Shown piece after piece: positions 24,530 to 37,234 of a stretch of 64,000 bases of DNA. Source of the stretch: Cacajao melanocephalus (taxonomy: Eukaryota > Chordata > Mammalia > Primates > Pitheciidae); the NCBI GenBank assembly GCA_963573385.1, contig CAUYLG010044331.1:43655-107654 (forward strand), given 5' to 3'. Each line of letters begins with the position of its first letter. Within the stretch, counting starts at the first letter, position 1. A model generated the notes under the pieces. That model ran no database searches, was not told the origin of the DNA, and saw nothing but the letters and a program-made list of their open reading frames with translations. A program made the position numbers and the translations under genes.

Positions 24530-25671
24530 AAAGTAAACGATAAATGCAAAACCCAAAACTATAAAAACCCTGGAAGAAAATCTAGGGAACACCATTCTGG
24601 ATATAGGAATGGGCAAAGATTTCATGAGGAAGACACCAAAAGAAATTGTAACAAAAGCAAAAATTGACAAGTGAGATCTAAAGAGCTTCTGCACAGCAAA
24701 GGAAACTATCAACAGAGTGAACAGACAATCTACAGAACGGGAAAAATTGTCTTCAAACTATGAATCTGACAAAAGTCTAATATCCAACATCTATAAGGAA
24801 TTTAAACAAATTTACAAGAAATAAAAACAACCCCATTAAAAAGTGGGCAAAGGACATGAGCAGACACTTTCCAAAGACATACATGTGGCCAAAAATCATA
24901 TGAAGAAAAGATCATCATCACTGATTATTAGAGAAATGCAAATCAAAACCACAATGAGATACCATCTCATACCAGTCAGATGTTTATTATTAAAAAGTCA
25001 AAAAATAACAAATGCCAGTGAGGTTGCAGAGAAACAGGAATGCTTATACTCTGTTGGTGGGAAGGTAAATGAGTTCAACCATTGTGAAAGAGTGTAGTGA
25101 TTCCTCAAAGACTGAAAAACAGAAATACCACTCAACCCAGCAGTCCCATTACTGAGACTATACCCAAAGGAATGTAAATCATTCTATTATAAAGACACAT
25201 GCACGTGTATGTTCACTGCAGCACTATTTACAATAGCAAAGACATTAAATCAACCTAAATGCCCATCAGTGGTAGACTGGATAAAGAAAATGTGGTTCAT
25301 ATACACCATGGAATAATATGCAGCCAAAAGAAGAATAAGGTCACGTCCTTTGCAAGAACATGGATGGAGTTGAAGGCCATTATACTTAACAAACTAATGC
25401 AAGAACAGAAAACCAAATAATGCATATTCACACTTACAGGTGGGAGCTGAATGATGAGAACACACGGATACATAAAGGGGAACAACACACACTGGGGTCT
25501 ATTGTATGGTGGAGGGTGGTAGGAGGGAGAGGATCAAGAAAATGACTGATGGGCACTAAGCTTAATACCTGGGTGATGAAATAAGTACAACAAACCCCCA
25601 TGACACAAATCTACCTATATAACAAACATGCACATATATCCCTAAACTTAAAAGTTAAAAAAAAAAAAAAA
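24530..25671 (+). mobile_element. 5'-truncated L1 (ORF2 3' end plus 3' UTR), primate-type
   Basis: Sense strand L1. From 24560 it reads as the C-terminal part of ORF2 (aaccctggaagaaaatctag; gaggttgcagagaaacagga; ggaataatatgcagccaaaa). It then enters the 3' UTR (tgggagctgaatgatgagaa; cttaatacctgggtgatgaa) and ends in a poly-A run at 25656-25671. Full ORF2 is about 1,275 codons, so only the last third or less is present, and stops and small deletions break the frame (one near 24678, where about 9 bases of the usual gatctaattaaactaaagag stretch are missing). Not functional. Confidence 0.93.
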
Positions 25672-28600
25672 GCAAAGGAGTACATATTTCTTATCTCTTC
25701 TCCTTTTGAATAAAGTAAGAAAATTCATCATTTAGGGGTAGTCATTAATTTGGACAGCAGCAAAAATAACAACTGAGTGGAGGCAGTTTTGTTTGCCACT
25801 GCTTGTTTCGCAGCTTGTTATTTTAAAACTTATCCTACAGACTTAGTAGGCTGAGAAGCTATTTCTGTAATATATTGTATCAAAGCATTTGAGGAAGACT
25901 AGCAATGCCCTGAATTCAGTGGATGCAGCAGAATCAGTATATCACCCTAGTAAAATTGCAAAGCTTCTTGTGTGTGATTAAGTTTTGTTTTAGATTATTT
26001 TCTCTTGGTTCCCTGAATTTTCTCATTACATACAGGCTTTATAGGACAGTGGTTCTCAAGCTGTGTACATGCCACTCCTCAAATTTCTTATGCGTGTGCC
26101 ACCAATCATAATCAATTGGCACTTATTTAGAGTTTTCTTAATGTTGTTCACATAGTAAGTGCTATATTAAAATAATTTGCAAGTTTAATGTTCTTGAAAA
26201 TATAGTTTGAAGCATGTCGTCATTCTAATTAGCATCAGTTCATCTGACTTTCTACTTGCCTAGCATTTTCCATATGAGGTTAGAAGGAAGTCACATATGG
26301 TAGAAGCAGAAATCTGGTCATATTTACTTTGAAGCCTGTCTGTTCTTTATAAACAGGCTTCATCCTTAAAACTTTAAATCAGCAGTACCAGTAAATTAGT
26401 GGAAAGTTTATAAAAAGATATTGATGTACACATTTATTTCTGTAGAAACCACATCTACAGCTAAGACTTTCCCCAAGGTAGAAAACAACTTTTTTTTTCA
26501 TTAACAGCTTCAGTGGTTGGGATGTACCCTTTTTACTATTTGAAAGACTGATGAGTATATGGTTTCTGAGTCTCACTCATCTGAGTATGCCCAATCTCTG
26601 TTTCTTTGATATAACCAAATTCCTTCGGAAGACGAAGAAAGCACAGAAGAGGTGACAGACATGGCACCTTGTGGCTTCTGGAGCCAAGAAGTAGTGAGTT
26701 GAGTAGAGCTCTGGAGGTCATTTATCCAATGGTTCATTTCACTGCAGGCTTCTGTTTGTAAATTTTCTTAGAAACCCCTTGATTTGATATGTTTATTCAA
26801 TCTGTAGTTGTAGTCTTCTGGGGACTTATTTCAGAATAGCCCTTTTCTTTTCTATAAAGCAATGTTCAACCACTAGTTTCCTTCTGCTTCTCAGGAATGT
26901 TAGAAAACTCAGCACTTGGTGAGAAGGCAAGGAGTAAAGTGATGGTGTGTTGTAATGAAAATATTCTTTCATCCAAGGAGCCACAAGTTATTAACGGTAT
27001 CTGATGAGTCCCTGGTTCATTAGAGATGAAAAATGTGGCATCTAAAATATAATCCATTTTTCAAAATCAGCAGGAAATATTAAAATACATGTCATATACA
27101 AAATTAAAAAAAATATTATTTTCTTCCCAAGCATATTACCCCCCACCCCCACCCCCATCCTATTTTTCTTCAACCTGAGAAGTCTGTCCCAATGGCCTGG
27201 CTGGCTTGACCCTTTCTCTGTCTGCTTCATGTCACCATAATCTACACTTTTTCCAACTTTTCTTCTCCCAATCTTTTGTTCTGAAAATAGCCAGGATGTT
27301 TGCGGTGAGCTAGAACTAAAATAAAAATAAGATAAGGTTTACCTGTACAATGGGGTGCTATTGCTCATGTTATCGACTGCCTGGCTTTAGCTGATGAATG
27401 GAATAAAAATGATGTATCTGTGTAGGGTGTATATGGATTTAACTTAATCTGGCAAACTTTAGGTTCAGAGTTCTTTTGTGTATTTTTTTTTCTTTTTTAA
27501 GGAGTAGAGGCTGTTTGTAGAATTGGGGAGAAAGATTGGCAGCCCAGGGAGAGTTTAAATCATAGCAGGAATGCACAGATTAGATTTTTTATTTTATGTA
27601 CTTTGAAGTTTCTGTGTTTAAAAATGTTCTGTATTTTGAAAATTAGTAGGCTTATGGATTGCGATAGGGATAAAATATCACTTCCAAATATGCACCGCTG
27701 AACTCTTATCAGTATAATTACAATGTCATCACCAGTGGCCCAACTTCCTAAGGCTTCTGGGCCCCCAAGGGGGATTTTGTATTATTGCAAATGTTTGTCA
27801 GATTATAGTCTCAATTTAATGTTTTCCTGCTGTTTGATCAGTACCTAAATCTAACATTTATTGCCATAGTTTGTTTGCTAGGATGTGATTTCAACTCCTT
27901 TCCAACCCACTCTCTCTAGAGTGGCAAATGTAAGACAGTTCCTAAAACTTCCATTATTCCTGTATCAGGTGAGATTACCTAACAAAATTTGCTTTTCAGT
28001 AACAGTCCAAAATCTTGCTTTCTAAAGCATCCCCTTCATTCATGGTCAGCAAAGACCATGACTAAGTTCTCCTCCGCTTTCCCTAGCTGGGTTTCTCTGA
28101 GGGTAGGATTGAAGAAGGCAGAGTTCCCTAAGGTTTTGGAAAGATCCATTCAAATGTGGACATCATTCCTCTTTCCGTGTTGTCTGGGAGGCCTTCTGCT
28201 GTTCCTCATGCCACCTGCCCATTCTGCTCAGCCACAGATGCCCATGCAGTCATCTGGCTTGGTACTGTGAATGCCAGTCAGGAGCTCTACCACCTGTAGC
28301 TGTGGGTGCCCCTACTATGTCTCCTGTGGGTTGTGGAGGCCTGGAAGGGGCTGCATGCCACTTTCTGCTCTTCTTAGGTAGCCTCATATAGCTACAAAAT
28401 ATGGAGAGTTGGGCTATCATTAAACGCATGTCTGGCCTAACACTGTGCAGCTTTTTCTCAGTGTGTTTGTTTGTTTGTTTTCAGCTGACCCTTTTTTTTC
28501 TACTTAAGGGGATAATGCAGCACATTTCAGGAAGAGGCTTTTTGTCTATGCTTAGGGTGAATAACCCAGAATGTTAGACTTGGTAGGCAGGGCCCTAGAT

Positions 28601-29310
28601 GCCTCTTAGTCCCTGTTTCTTTATGAAGAAAACTTTCACTTCAGTGACCAATAGAAAGGTAGGATTCCATTGTGTACAACTCCAAGGGGCACCCCTCCTC
28701 TGGAGGGTACTGTCATAGTTGACTCAAAAGTGGGTAAGTAAAGGATTTGGCCATTTTGGGTAGATGCATAAGTGAGTGATTAACCCAGTTTCCTGCTTTG
28801 ACAAGGTGTTGGTCTATGAATGGGTAACAGCCACCAGACTTATGGCACCTGTCTGCAGGGGCACCTCTGACACCAAGGCAGCTGCCTCTGGTACTCCACA
28901 TATCTCCCCAAACAAATGTCATCCCACTAATCCTCTATCAGTGTGTCCCCCTACCTAATCTATACCTAGATTATTCAGGTCTAGTCTTCTCCTTTTCTAG
29001 AAACCACTCCTAGGTTTAAACAAAGCCTCTAAGAAGTTCGCGTCTAAGTTCACCTCCATATATGCTTATGTGTATGTCTATAGAGTTTGATGACATAGAC
29101 TAGTCTCTATGTGTGTAGGTAGGCAGGCAGGTAGGTGATAGATAAATATCAAGTCACCAGTTTTGCTTGAGCCTGTTTCTTAGGATATTCGAAATAAAGA
29201 TCAGGGCCAGAAATTTGGTGGATGCTTTCTAAGTTGATTGAATGATGGCACCACCATTTAACTGCCCACTTAATTCTAGCTCAAAATTTACAAGTATTCA
29301 AAAGTTGTCA
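25672..29310. other. Non-coding DNA with few repeats, no gene seen
   Basis: Apart from a hAT-like end at 26046, this 3.6 kb shows only short low-complexity runs (C-rich 27140-27158, TTTG repeats 28466-28482, GGTA/GGCA repeats 29117-29136). Frames of up to 93 codons have no recognised similarity. Confidence 0.5.
26046..26240 (+). mobile_element. Possible hAT-type DNA transposon fossil
   Basis: Begins CAGTGGTTCTCAAGCTGTG, which matches the terminal inverted repeat of MER5/MER20/Charlie-type hAT elements. The body is diverged and I could not find the opposite terminus, so the end is a guess. Confidence 0.4.
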
Positions 29311-29319
29311 TGTATCAAC

Positions 29320-29520
29320 AACATTCATGTATTCATTTTATTCATTCATTCAGAATACTTAATGAGTGCCATATGTGACTAGAACTAGAGAGTAAGGCAT
29401 GGTCCTATCCCTCTTGGAGCTACAGTCTAGCAGGAGAGACAGGTAAAGAAATAATTGCAATCCCTCTAGATGAGTGCTATAATGGAGACAGGCTTATTTA
29501 TAAACCATGAAAGATCAAGT
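29320..29520 (-). repeat. L2 3' end, antisense
   Basis: 'attcattcattcagaatact', 'ccctcttggagctacagtct' and 'agcaggagagacaggtaaag' follow the antisense L2 3' end closely. Confidence 0.75.
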
Positions 29521-30099
29521 CCAGCAAGGGAATTAAAGGTTTACCAGAGCCAGGCTCCTAAATATCAGTAGACCCAGTCATGTCATATATTTCATCGTTT
29601 GCATTGACATGTAGAAATCTGGAAACAACTATACTGATTTAGCAAGCACTGGAGGATTTGTAAATAAAGTCCATGGCTCGCTGTAATTTTTTGATTTTTG
29701 AGTGGTAGTCTTTTTTACTGGAGGCATCTACCTGAAGTCGATGAATGCTGACTGTTTTGACTTCTCAATAATCTGTCTTTTCTTTTTAGCCCAGGAAACA
29801 ATAACAAACATGAAATTTAGTACAGAATAGTTTCATCTTCAGCAGAAATAAAATTACAAATGAAATACCTTTCATACTCATGTAACTTGACCATTCTTAA
29901 TACCTTAAACTGTTCAGTAAGTTCAATATGGAAATATGGGAAAGAAACACATGGGAAATAATCCTGGAATATCAAATGTACAGCTTTTGATTGAAACGTG
30001 TTCACAGAACAGGTATGGAGAGGATGGGAATTTATGGGAACTCAGAGGGGGCTTTGTCTTAGACCTGCTCCCTTCTGTGAGGAATGAGACTGGGCTTTG

Positions 30100-30205
30100 T
30101 CTTACCTCATATAGGTGCACTGTGGGCAATTTATGTGAAAGCACTTGGTCAACTGTAAAGCTTTTTACCAATGTAAGGCAGGATTATTATCATTATTTTA
30201 AAATC
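30100..30205 (+). repeat. MIR 3' portion
   Basis: 'ctgtaaagctttttaccaat', 'gtaaggcaggattattatca' resembles the MIR/MIR3 3' end. It accounts for the tail of the 105-codon frame at 29936-30253. Confidence 0.5.
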
Positions 30206-30769
30206 CCACCTTGGTGCCTGGAACAGTTAATGTGCCTCCTGAGAGTAACTTAAGCAATGAAAACAGTCCAGGATATTCTGTAATATCTTTTCTCTAATTA
30301 TGCAAGGAATCCTCTAAAAGCAATGCTGTTGAATTTGAAGATTCTGTACTGCAATTGTGTAAAATTCAAAATAGAGTGTTATATTTTTTTGGTGTGACAT
30401 ACCGTGAATACATTTATATGTTTTTTATTTACTCACAACTTGACATTATGAAATTGTTTCTTGTTAAAATCACAAAAAACATAGTGCTTTAATGTGGCTT
30501 CTCTAAATTTTAAGAATCTAGTTATTTATGTTTTATGTTGTCCAAAAAGCATCAACTTTATGTTGACAGTGGATTGGGCATATGTTTGCAGCACTGATAA
30601 TGAGCAAAACAAACAAGTAAGAATTCTCCTAGGACTTAAAAATTACTTCTTAAATAAGCCATGCTTGGAATATTTTACCTGAAAATTATGGGTGTAAATA
30701 CTAAATTATAAAATATGAAATTGTTGTGTAAAATATAAAGCTGCAAGATATTATTCAGTTGAAATTTCT

Positions 30770-30900
30770 CATTTCCCAGATAAGACTACTGAGGTTCAGA
30801 TAGCCTATGTTATTCACATGAGATCATTCAGCTGTTTAGTGGCAGAGTCAGAACTTGAATTGAAATCTCTTGACTTCCACCCACTGCAGTAGCTTTCTTA
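30770..30900 (-). repeat. MIR fragment, antisense
   Basis: 'ttcccagataagactactga', 'tcattcagctgtttagtggc' and 'agagtcagaacttgaattga' follow antisense MIR order. Confidence 0.65.
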
Positions 30901-31559
30901 ACAGGCAAGCATGCAGAAATTCAAGTACTTTTATAAAAAGTGATACTGAAATTGCACTACTACATGTTCTCTGTTGTGTAATTTTATCTTGGGTAATATT
31001 AAGGTTGCATTTTACTTTTTTGCTTAAAATTACATGTATACTTGAATATCTGCATTCGTGTTTATGTGAGAGGTGAATAATTTCTCAGTTGCCAAGCCCA
31101 AGCAAGAAAGCCTGAGAGTATCTTTTGAGTACCTCTTTCAGTATGAGCACACAAATTAATTCTGAAAGTTAGGAAATTAGAATGGCATTTAGATGGCTAT
31201 ATTATCTGTTTGAAGATAGCTACATGTAGAAATTTATTTTAAAATACCACATTTGTTGTCCATGTTTTGAAGCATCCCCTAAACCCATTCTTCTTGAAGG
31301 TGTTGAGTCTGAAGGTACAGACTTGATCATCCATGAAACTGTGACCTAATGTAAACTTGCTAAGAAATAGTATAATAATATCCTTGCCCTAAGGCTAAAA
31401 CACTCAACTCTAGCTTTTCTCTTTCATCCTTGCTCAGACTGCAATCATATTTCTTTGTTAGCATTTCCTCTTTGCATTGTGGTACAACTGACGTTGATAG
31501 ATAGCATGGAGAAACTAAATTCAAAAAGAAGAAAAAAGAAGAAAAGGAAAAAAGCTCTT

Positions 31560-31754
31560 ATACTGTTGGCTCAAAAATAATGTGTGCGGAAAGCTCTTTA
31601 GCTGCTCGCCCTGCCCCCCTACCTCCTTTCTTTCCTTGGGCTGCAGCTGCTGACAGCAGGCACAACTGAGCTATAATTTGGCCACATTTGGCTCATGTAA
31701 ATTGTGATAAACAGTGAGCCCATAATATTTATTTTAAAGATTCATTCAGTGAAG
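31560..31754 (+). other. Candidate exon or alternative first exon ending at donor 31754
   Basis: GTGAAG|GTAAGTG at 31754/31755 is a near-perfect 5' splice site. The sequence before it (pyrimidine-rich near 31605-31640, then a CAGCTG-containing stretch and a run that is neither repeat nor low complexity) could be 5' UTR of an alternative first exon. No acceptor with a strong pyrimidine tract immediately before 31560 is evident and the start is arbitrary. If used, it would splice to 31873 across only 118 bases, which is short but within the range of mammalian introns. The donor may equally be a decoy. Confidence 0.3.
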
Positions 31755-31872
31755 GTAAGTGTTCTTGACTTGTGTATACATACTGGTAAACGGAAAGCTG
31801 CAGATGTGAAGACCAGCTCTGAATTGCATGCCACACAATTAATACGACTGCATGATGCTCTGTTGTTCACAG

Positions 31873-31977
31873 GTGCAGGGGTGTTGGAACCCTTTGAAGA
31901 AGTGTGCAGCTAATAGCCCATACATAATTCAGAAGAAGTCTTCAATGGAAGACCCCCGGGGGTTAGATGGACAGTCT
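31873..31977 (+). CDS. Candidate small coding exon (MEDPRGLDGQS..., gene not recognised)
   Basis: A 105-nt block bounded by an acceptor (TGTTGTTCACAG|GTGCAG, ending 31872) and a strong donor (GACAGTCT|GTAAGTAAA at 31977/31978). One frame is open across all 35 codons. The upstream half reads like spacer or UTR, and ATG at 31945-31947 starts MEDPRGLDGQS, so this could be the first coding exon (11 codons, ending on a codon boundary). The ATG has G at +4 but T at -3, a modest Kozak context. Alternatively the whole exon is coding, or it is non-coding. It lies downstream of two plus-strand-compatible CpG islands and just after another donor at 31754. Composition (CCCCCGGGGG run, balanced GC) differs from the AT-rich surroundings. 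I did not recognise the protein. Confidence rests on splice signals and frame only. Confidence 0.45.
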
Positions 31978-32049
31978 GTAAGTAAACAGAATGTCAGTAC
32001 GAAAGAAAGAGTTATTACTTTTACAATTATAATGGCATTTTTATTGTAA

Positions 32050-33830
32050 CCTGAGAATCTGGAAATTTCTCAAAAGCTCTGTACCAATGTACCAATTTTT
32101 AATGATTTTGAAGGTTATGAATTAAGGAGTATACTATTTCATCAGCCTAACCTAATTTATATCTTTTATCAGAGGTATCAGTTATCAAAAGTAGAGTCAT
32201 AGCAGAAAAACCTAACCTTTAGTGTTACGTAATTATCCCAATATGCATAAGACAATTTTTAGGCTTATAGTTTCTTTGACTCAGGGAAAACATATATTTG
32301 TCTCATAAAACTTAAATTACTGTCAGTTTTTTTGGATTGTTTTATATGTATTTGTTTTATGGCTATACCTGTGTGTATGTGTCTTCAAAACAGGTGTTTA
32401 GTGGAGAAGTTTCACAGTTTGATGAACTCTTCAATGGGCCTTAAAATAAGAGAGCCTTAGGTCATATTTTGTTTGTTGACTTGTGAACAGAAGAGAAAGG
32501 GTTCACAGATTTTCTAAAGGTTTTTATCAGGAAGAAAGAAAGCTCCCTTTGGTTCATAAAGGAATATTCCCAGTTAGGGGTCATATAACTTTGAGTTATA
32601 TAGAACTTGAACAATTCAATGAATTTTCGTTTTTAAAAAGCATATTTCATTAAGTTAAAGTGTGTTTTCTTGGAAAATTTCCATAGCAACATGTGGGGCG
32701 GCATCCGTGATTTTGCGTTGTAAGTTCCCTGGTCAGATATGATGCTGTCTGACGTGTGATTTCATGGCTCATCTTTGTTCACAGTGGAATTCTTACAAGC
32801 CTGAAGCATGATCTTTAGTAACGCTGTTGTGGTCCCTGTAAATGTGTGTTTTACAAGACCTACTGGTGTTATGCAATAAGCAGGAACAGCTAATAGATGG
32901 GAATTTTAATAACAAATGGTCAAGTGCCATGAAGGTATCTTTGCAGTCACACTGTATGCAATTACAGAGTGTATTTATGGATCACAAGTCAACTTGTGAG
33001 ATAATTCACATAAAGCACCTTGAGATCACTTTGTATCATGTAGCTTTCACCCTAAAACAGAAAACAAACTCAACCCATTTAATTCATTCCTTTGTTTGTT
33101 TAAAACTCCTGTGATGGGTCTGTGATATTTGAGTTTATTATGTTAAAATACATTTTAGTGTATATAAAATTAATGAAAAATAAACTCATTAATAACTTCT
33201 TACTGCCACGTTTTATGAACTCTGCTTCCTAGATGGAGGTAAGTTGATGCATTGGAGAATCACCAACTAATTTATTAATATCTGCAAAGAAATGCTGCCA
33301 ATAATATCTCCTTTGATACCTTGTATTGTGTAAATTCTAATTTAAGATGGACGACATTAACTAAGATTTGAGACTAAAATAACAAATAGGTAAGAAATGT
33401 AAAGATTAAAATAATTTATTTCGGCCATCATAATAAAAGACGTGAGAGGGCCATCTAATTGCCTCTCATTTTGTCTTTCTTTCGTTATGTGCGAGTGAAG
33501 CGTTTTCAATCTTCAAAGGTATTAGGCTATCTCAGAGGTACAGAGCAAAAAAGGAGTATTTCTCATGGACAAACACTGTGTGACACTGATTGGAGAATCC
33601 GTGTCCTGGCAATTTGGCAGCTGCCTTCTCAGCCAGGAGGCGTCACAGTCTTTTCACAGGCCCCCATGTGAAGCCTTGGGTGGGCTCCTCGGGCTTCCTT
33701 TGGCTCTCAGGTTTCTCCTTTCCTTTAGGAAGGTGAGGAGAGAGGCTCAAGGTGGGGAGAGAGGCTAAGATGGTAAGACAACCTAGAACATAGCTGAAAA
33801 CATTAAGGTTACTCAAGAATATAAAGAATT
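32050..33830. other. Intron-like AT-rich DNA, no feature seen
   Basis: No confident repeat or exon. Frames of up to 90 codons (32842-33114) are unremarkable and carry no known motif. Confidence 0.5.
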
Positions 33831-33835
33831 TAAAG

Positions 33836-33900
33836 GTGATTGTGCCACTGTACTCCAGCCTGGGTGACACAGTAAGGCCCTGTCTTCTTTAAACAAAAAG
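33836..33900 (+). mobile_element. Alu 3' end fragment
   Basis: 'gtgattgtgccactgtactc' followed by 'cagcctgggtgacacagtaa' and a short A-rich tail is the last 60 bases or so of an Alu right arm. The rest is absent. Confidence 0.9.
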
Positions 33901-33959
33901 AATTGAAAAGAGTCCAGGACCAGTACACAGAGTGCTCACAAACGACTGAATTTTCCCTT

Positions 33960-34520
33960 GCTCATCATGTTCGTCTTTCACAAGTTTATGTCACGAAAAC
34001 TTTTCAGCCATAGAGTAAACCCCTATGCCTGCTTCAACAGTTAACAGCATTCTGCCATTCTCATTCCATCTTCCCACCACCTACTAATCACACCACCACT
34101 GAAAGATGACTGTTTTTCTTTACAGTTTTTTAAGATAAAGTGTACATGCATTAAAAGGCACAAATCTTAACTGTCCCATTTTGACAAATGGATGTAGCCA
34201 TGTAACCTACACCTTGTGTCATAAATTGGAACATCTCCATCTTCCCAGAAAGCCCTCTCGGTCCCTTCACACTCAGTACCTCCTCAATACCCATCCTCTG
34301 ACACCACAGGGAACCACTGTTCCAATTGTTTCTACTTTTGATCAGTTTTGCCTGTTCCAAAAGTTCATGCAAATGGAATCCTCAGTGTGTTTCTGGCCTC
34401 TTTCACTTAGGACCATGTCTGTGAGAGTCATCCGTGATGTTGCATGTCTCTGTAGGTTATTCTTTTTTACGGTTAAGTTGTATCTGTTATACATTCTTTT
34501 AAAAATATATAAAATATATT
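33960..34520 (-). mobile_element. Old L1M 3' region, antisense
   Basis: Landmarks in order: 'cttcaacagttaacagcatt', 'gtacatgcattaaaaggcac', 'gacaaatggatgtagccatg', 'gggaaccactgttccaattg', 'gatcagttttgcctgttcca' and 'gagagtcatccgtgatgttg'. These belong to the antisense 3' part of L1M-class elements. The 126-codon plus-strand frame at 34181-34561 is explained by it. Confidence 0.65.
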
Positions 34521-34781
34521 CCAAGTACTTCTCTGGGAACCTTGATTTTTGTATCTCTTAAATGAGAAAAGTGAAATCCATATAACCTAAGGTCTTTCCA
34601 GCTTTATTATTGTGTATCTCTTTCTTACACTTTATAGCCCTTTGCTCACAGAATTATAGATGCTATAATGGTGCATTCTGGATTGTGCCTCCTCTAGTAA
34701 GGCTGAAATACTTGCCTCCCTAAGCATATTTCTGATGGGAATAGGACTTTTGATCTTGTTAGAAAGATGATATGAAAAGCA

Positions 34782-34815
34782 AAAACAAACAAACAAACAA
34801 ACAAAAAACAACAAC
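34782..34815. repeat. (CAAA)n simple repeat
   Basis: AACAAACAAACAAACAAAC followed by CAACAAC. Short tetranucleotide run. Confidence 0.9.
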
Positions 34816-34819
34816 TTAG

Positions 34820-35970
34820 TTTTTCCACACAATGCCAGCTTGCAAAGCATATTTGTAACTCAACATGGGCTATTATTAGTATAATATTATGAATCTTTAT
34901 TGCCTTTGTAAACAGCAATTCTTTCTCAAGTGTCAGTGGTTCTTTTTCTACTCCATGGATAGATACGTGACAAGATTGAAAGAGAAGGTGACGACACCTC
35001 TTCATGTCTTTCTTTTAGCTCAGATCTCTGGGCTGAGCAGGAGGTTGACAAGCACTACCAGAGTACTTTTGGCTCCATGATATCTGGTGAGCCCAGAGAG
35101 TCTCTCTGTCTCTGTGGGAGAGAATATTCCCTGTGGTTTCAGTGGATGGGAGGGTGGCAGTGCAGGGAAGTCCTTAAACAAGGATGTGTTCATTTTCCAT
35201 CTTGGTGCTACCACTGTCATTGTGAGATTTGAAGCTAAATATTCTGAGGGGACTGATGATACTTGAGGGAGGGGAAATAGCTAATTGTATGAACATTGGA
35301 AAGTACAGTAGTCCTATCATGTAGCCTCTTGACCTAGCAGAGCTTTGGAAATGTGACTATCCTATGCTGAAAGACCTTGGGCAGAGGTGAAGCTACTTCT
35401 TATTTTGATCCTTTGTAGACACGACCCTGAGTAGAAAAGTGAAATCAGAAAGTCCACCTTTCTAATTCTGAATGTTCTGCTTATATGTCTCCCGCATTTA
35501 GGAAGAGGCAGTAACACACATGATTTTGTAAGTTCTGTCCACTCCTCTCTTCACTTCATGAGGACATCATGGAGGGAGGAGGTTTGTGGGGTTTCACATC
35601 ACTTCTATCATGATCTTGGCCACTCCTCTATTTGAGGAGTTCCCATTTGGATGGGCACACTTCCACTCTTTCAGCAGCCACGGCAGTAGAACTGCTGATC
35701 CCTCAGTGGTTGTCTTGATCTAAGGTAAACACTTGAAACACAGGCACCGAACAGCAGAGCTATAGCCACTTCTTTCAGTTTCTTTAGTTTATGAGGATTT
35801 CTAGAAAGAAAACATGTCAAGATAAAAAAAAGCACCTACTCACTTTTTAAAAGTGAATTTTAAAAACAAATCATTCTGTTTTCCTTATGAAGTTGTGAGG
35901 GCTGCAGTTAAAAACCCACCACTCAATAACCCAAAACCTGTATTTGAATCAAATAGAGAGCCTAGTTTTT
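34820..35970. other. Non-coding DNA, no feature seen
   Basis: About 1.1 kb without a recognised repeat, exon or island. Short frames only. Confidence 0.45.
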
Positions 35971-35974
35971 AGAA

Positions 35975-36180
35975 ACTACATTTTAGATTTGGAATCACAA
36001 GACCTGGTTTTACCTTTTATTAGTTGTATGACCTGGGGCAGAGTTATAAGCATCAATCTCTTCTGCTATAAAACAGAGGATAATATTTGCCTTCTCTAAT
36101 TTAGAATCACAATTTTGTAGGTCAAGTGGGATCATGTATTAAAATGTTCTTTGAAAACTGAAAAGCACAATATAACTCTA
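35975..36180 (+). repeat. MIR
   Basis: 'agatttggaatcacaagacc', 'tattagttgtatgacctggg', 'tataaaacagaggataatat' and a late 'tgaaaagcacaatataac' block give a nearly full-length, diverged MIR. Confidence 0.7.
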
Positions 36181-36419
36181 ATGCACTTTTTATTGGAAAC
36201 ATCTCTAGAAAAATGTGGTCATGAATAAAAAATTATCTGGCCACCTACAAGTCTACAATACAATTTTAAAAATGTAACCATCACACCTGCATCAGGTATT
36301 ATAAACACCAACCCTGCATATGTTTGATCCCGATGTTGTCAGCTCATGTATTAGGGGAGAGAATTAGGTCTCCTGAGACTCTAAAAGGAGAATTTTATTA
36401 TAAATTGTAGTTAACTTAC

Positions 36420-36723
36420 TTTTCTTTTTTTTGATGTTTTTTGGTTTTTGAGACAGACTCTCACTCTGTCTCCAAGCTGGAGTGCAGTGATGTGATCTCT
36501 GCTCGTTGCAACCTCTGCCTCCTGGGTTCAAACAATTCTCCTGCCTCAGCCTCCTGAGTAGCTGGAACTACAGCATGTGCCACCACACCCAGCTACTTTT
36601 TGTGTTTTTAGTAGATAACGGGGTTTCACCATGTTGACCAGGATGGTCTCTATCTCTTGACCTTGTGATCTGCCCACCTCTACCTCCCAAAGTGCTGGGA
36701 TCACAGGTGTGACGCACCTGGCC
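36420..36723 (-). mobile_element. Antisense Alu with target-site duplications
   Basis: Reads 'gagacagactctcactctgt', 'ctccaagctggagtgcagtg', both arms, ending 'tgtgacgcacctggcc'. Imperfect direct repeats TTAACTTAC(T/G)TTTCTTT flank it at about 36412-36428 and 36725-36741. The 'gtgtgacgcacc' end shows a small deletion relative to the usual gtgagccaccgcgcc. Confidence 0.93.
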
Positions 36724-37234
36724 ATTAACTTACGTTTCTTTCAAAAATTTTAGATGACGATGTTCTAGATCTTTTTGTAATAATTTTACTTTAGGTCTCC
36801 ATTGTACTCTCATTACTGTATCTCTTGTGTCTCTTTTAAGTTATGATAAATTTGAAGTATTAACAGCAGCTTTTGCTGAGATACTGGGTTTTGCAAGAAA
36901 ACTATTAAATAAAACATTTATGTACCTTATTCCTATACTTGGAGATTCTAGAAATAAAAGATGACTTTTAACCCAACTGTAAAAATTAATTATTTTTTTA
37001 ATAGAAAGAAGCACACTCTTTAGCAGAAGTTATTAAAAGTCGTTATACAATTATAATATACATGTAGAAGTCAAATTAACTGGAAAATTTTATACTAAAT
37101 CACAGTTTCATTTTTTCAGCTTCACCCTAAGTAAGATATTTTATATAAATGAAACTTTTAGATAACTTAAATGTAAAACCATGGAATGCAGGGATTTACA
37201 ATTTCATGTTTTAAAGCGGAGCATCTTAATTAGA

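Noticed and set aside
34181..34561. 126-codon frame on the plus strand
   Set aside because: Lies in antisense L1M sequence.
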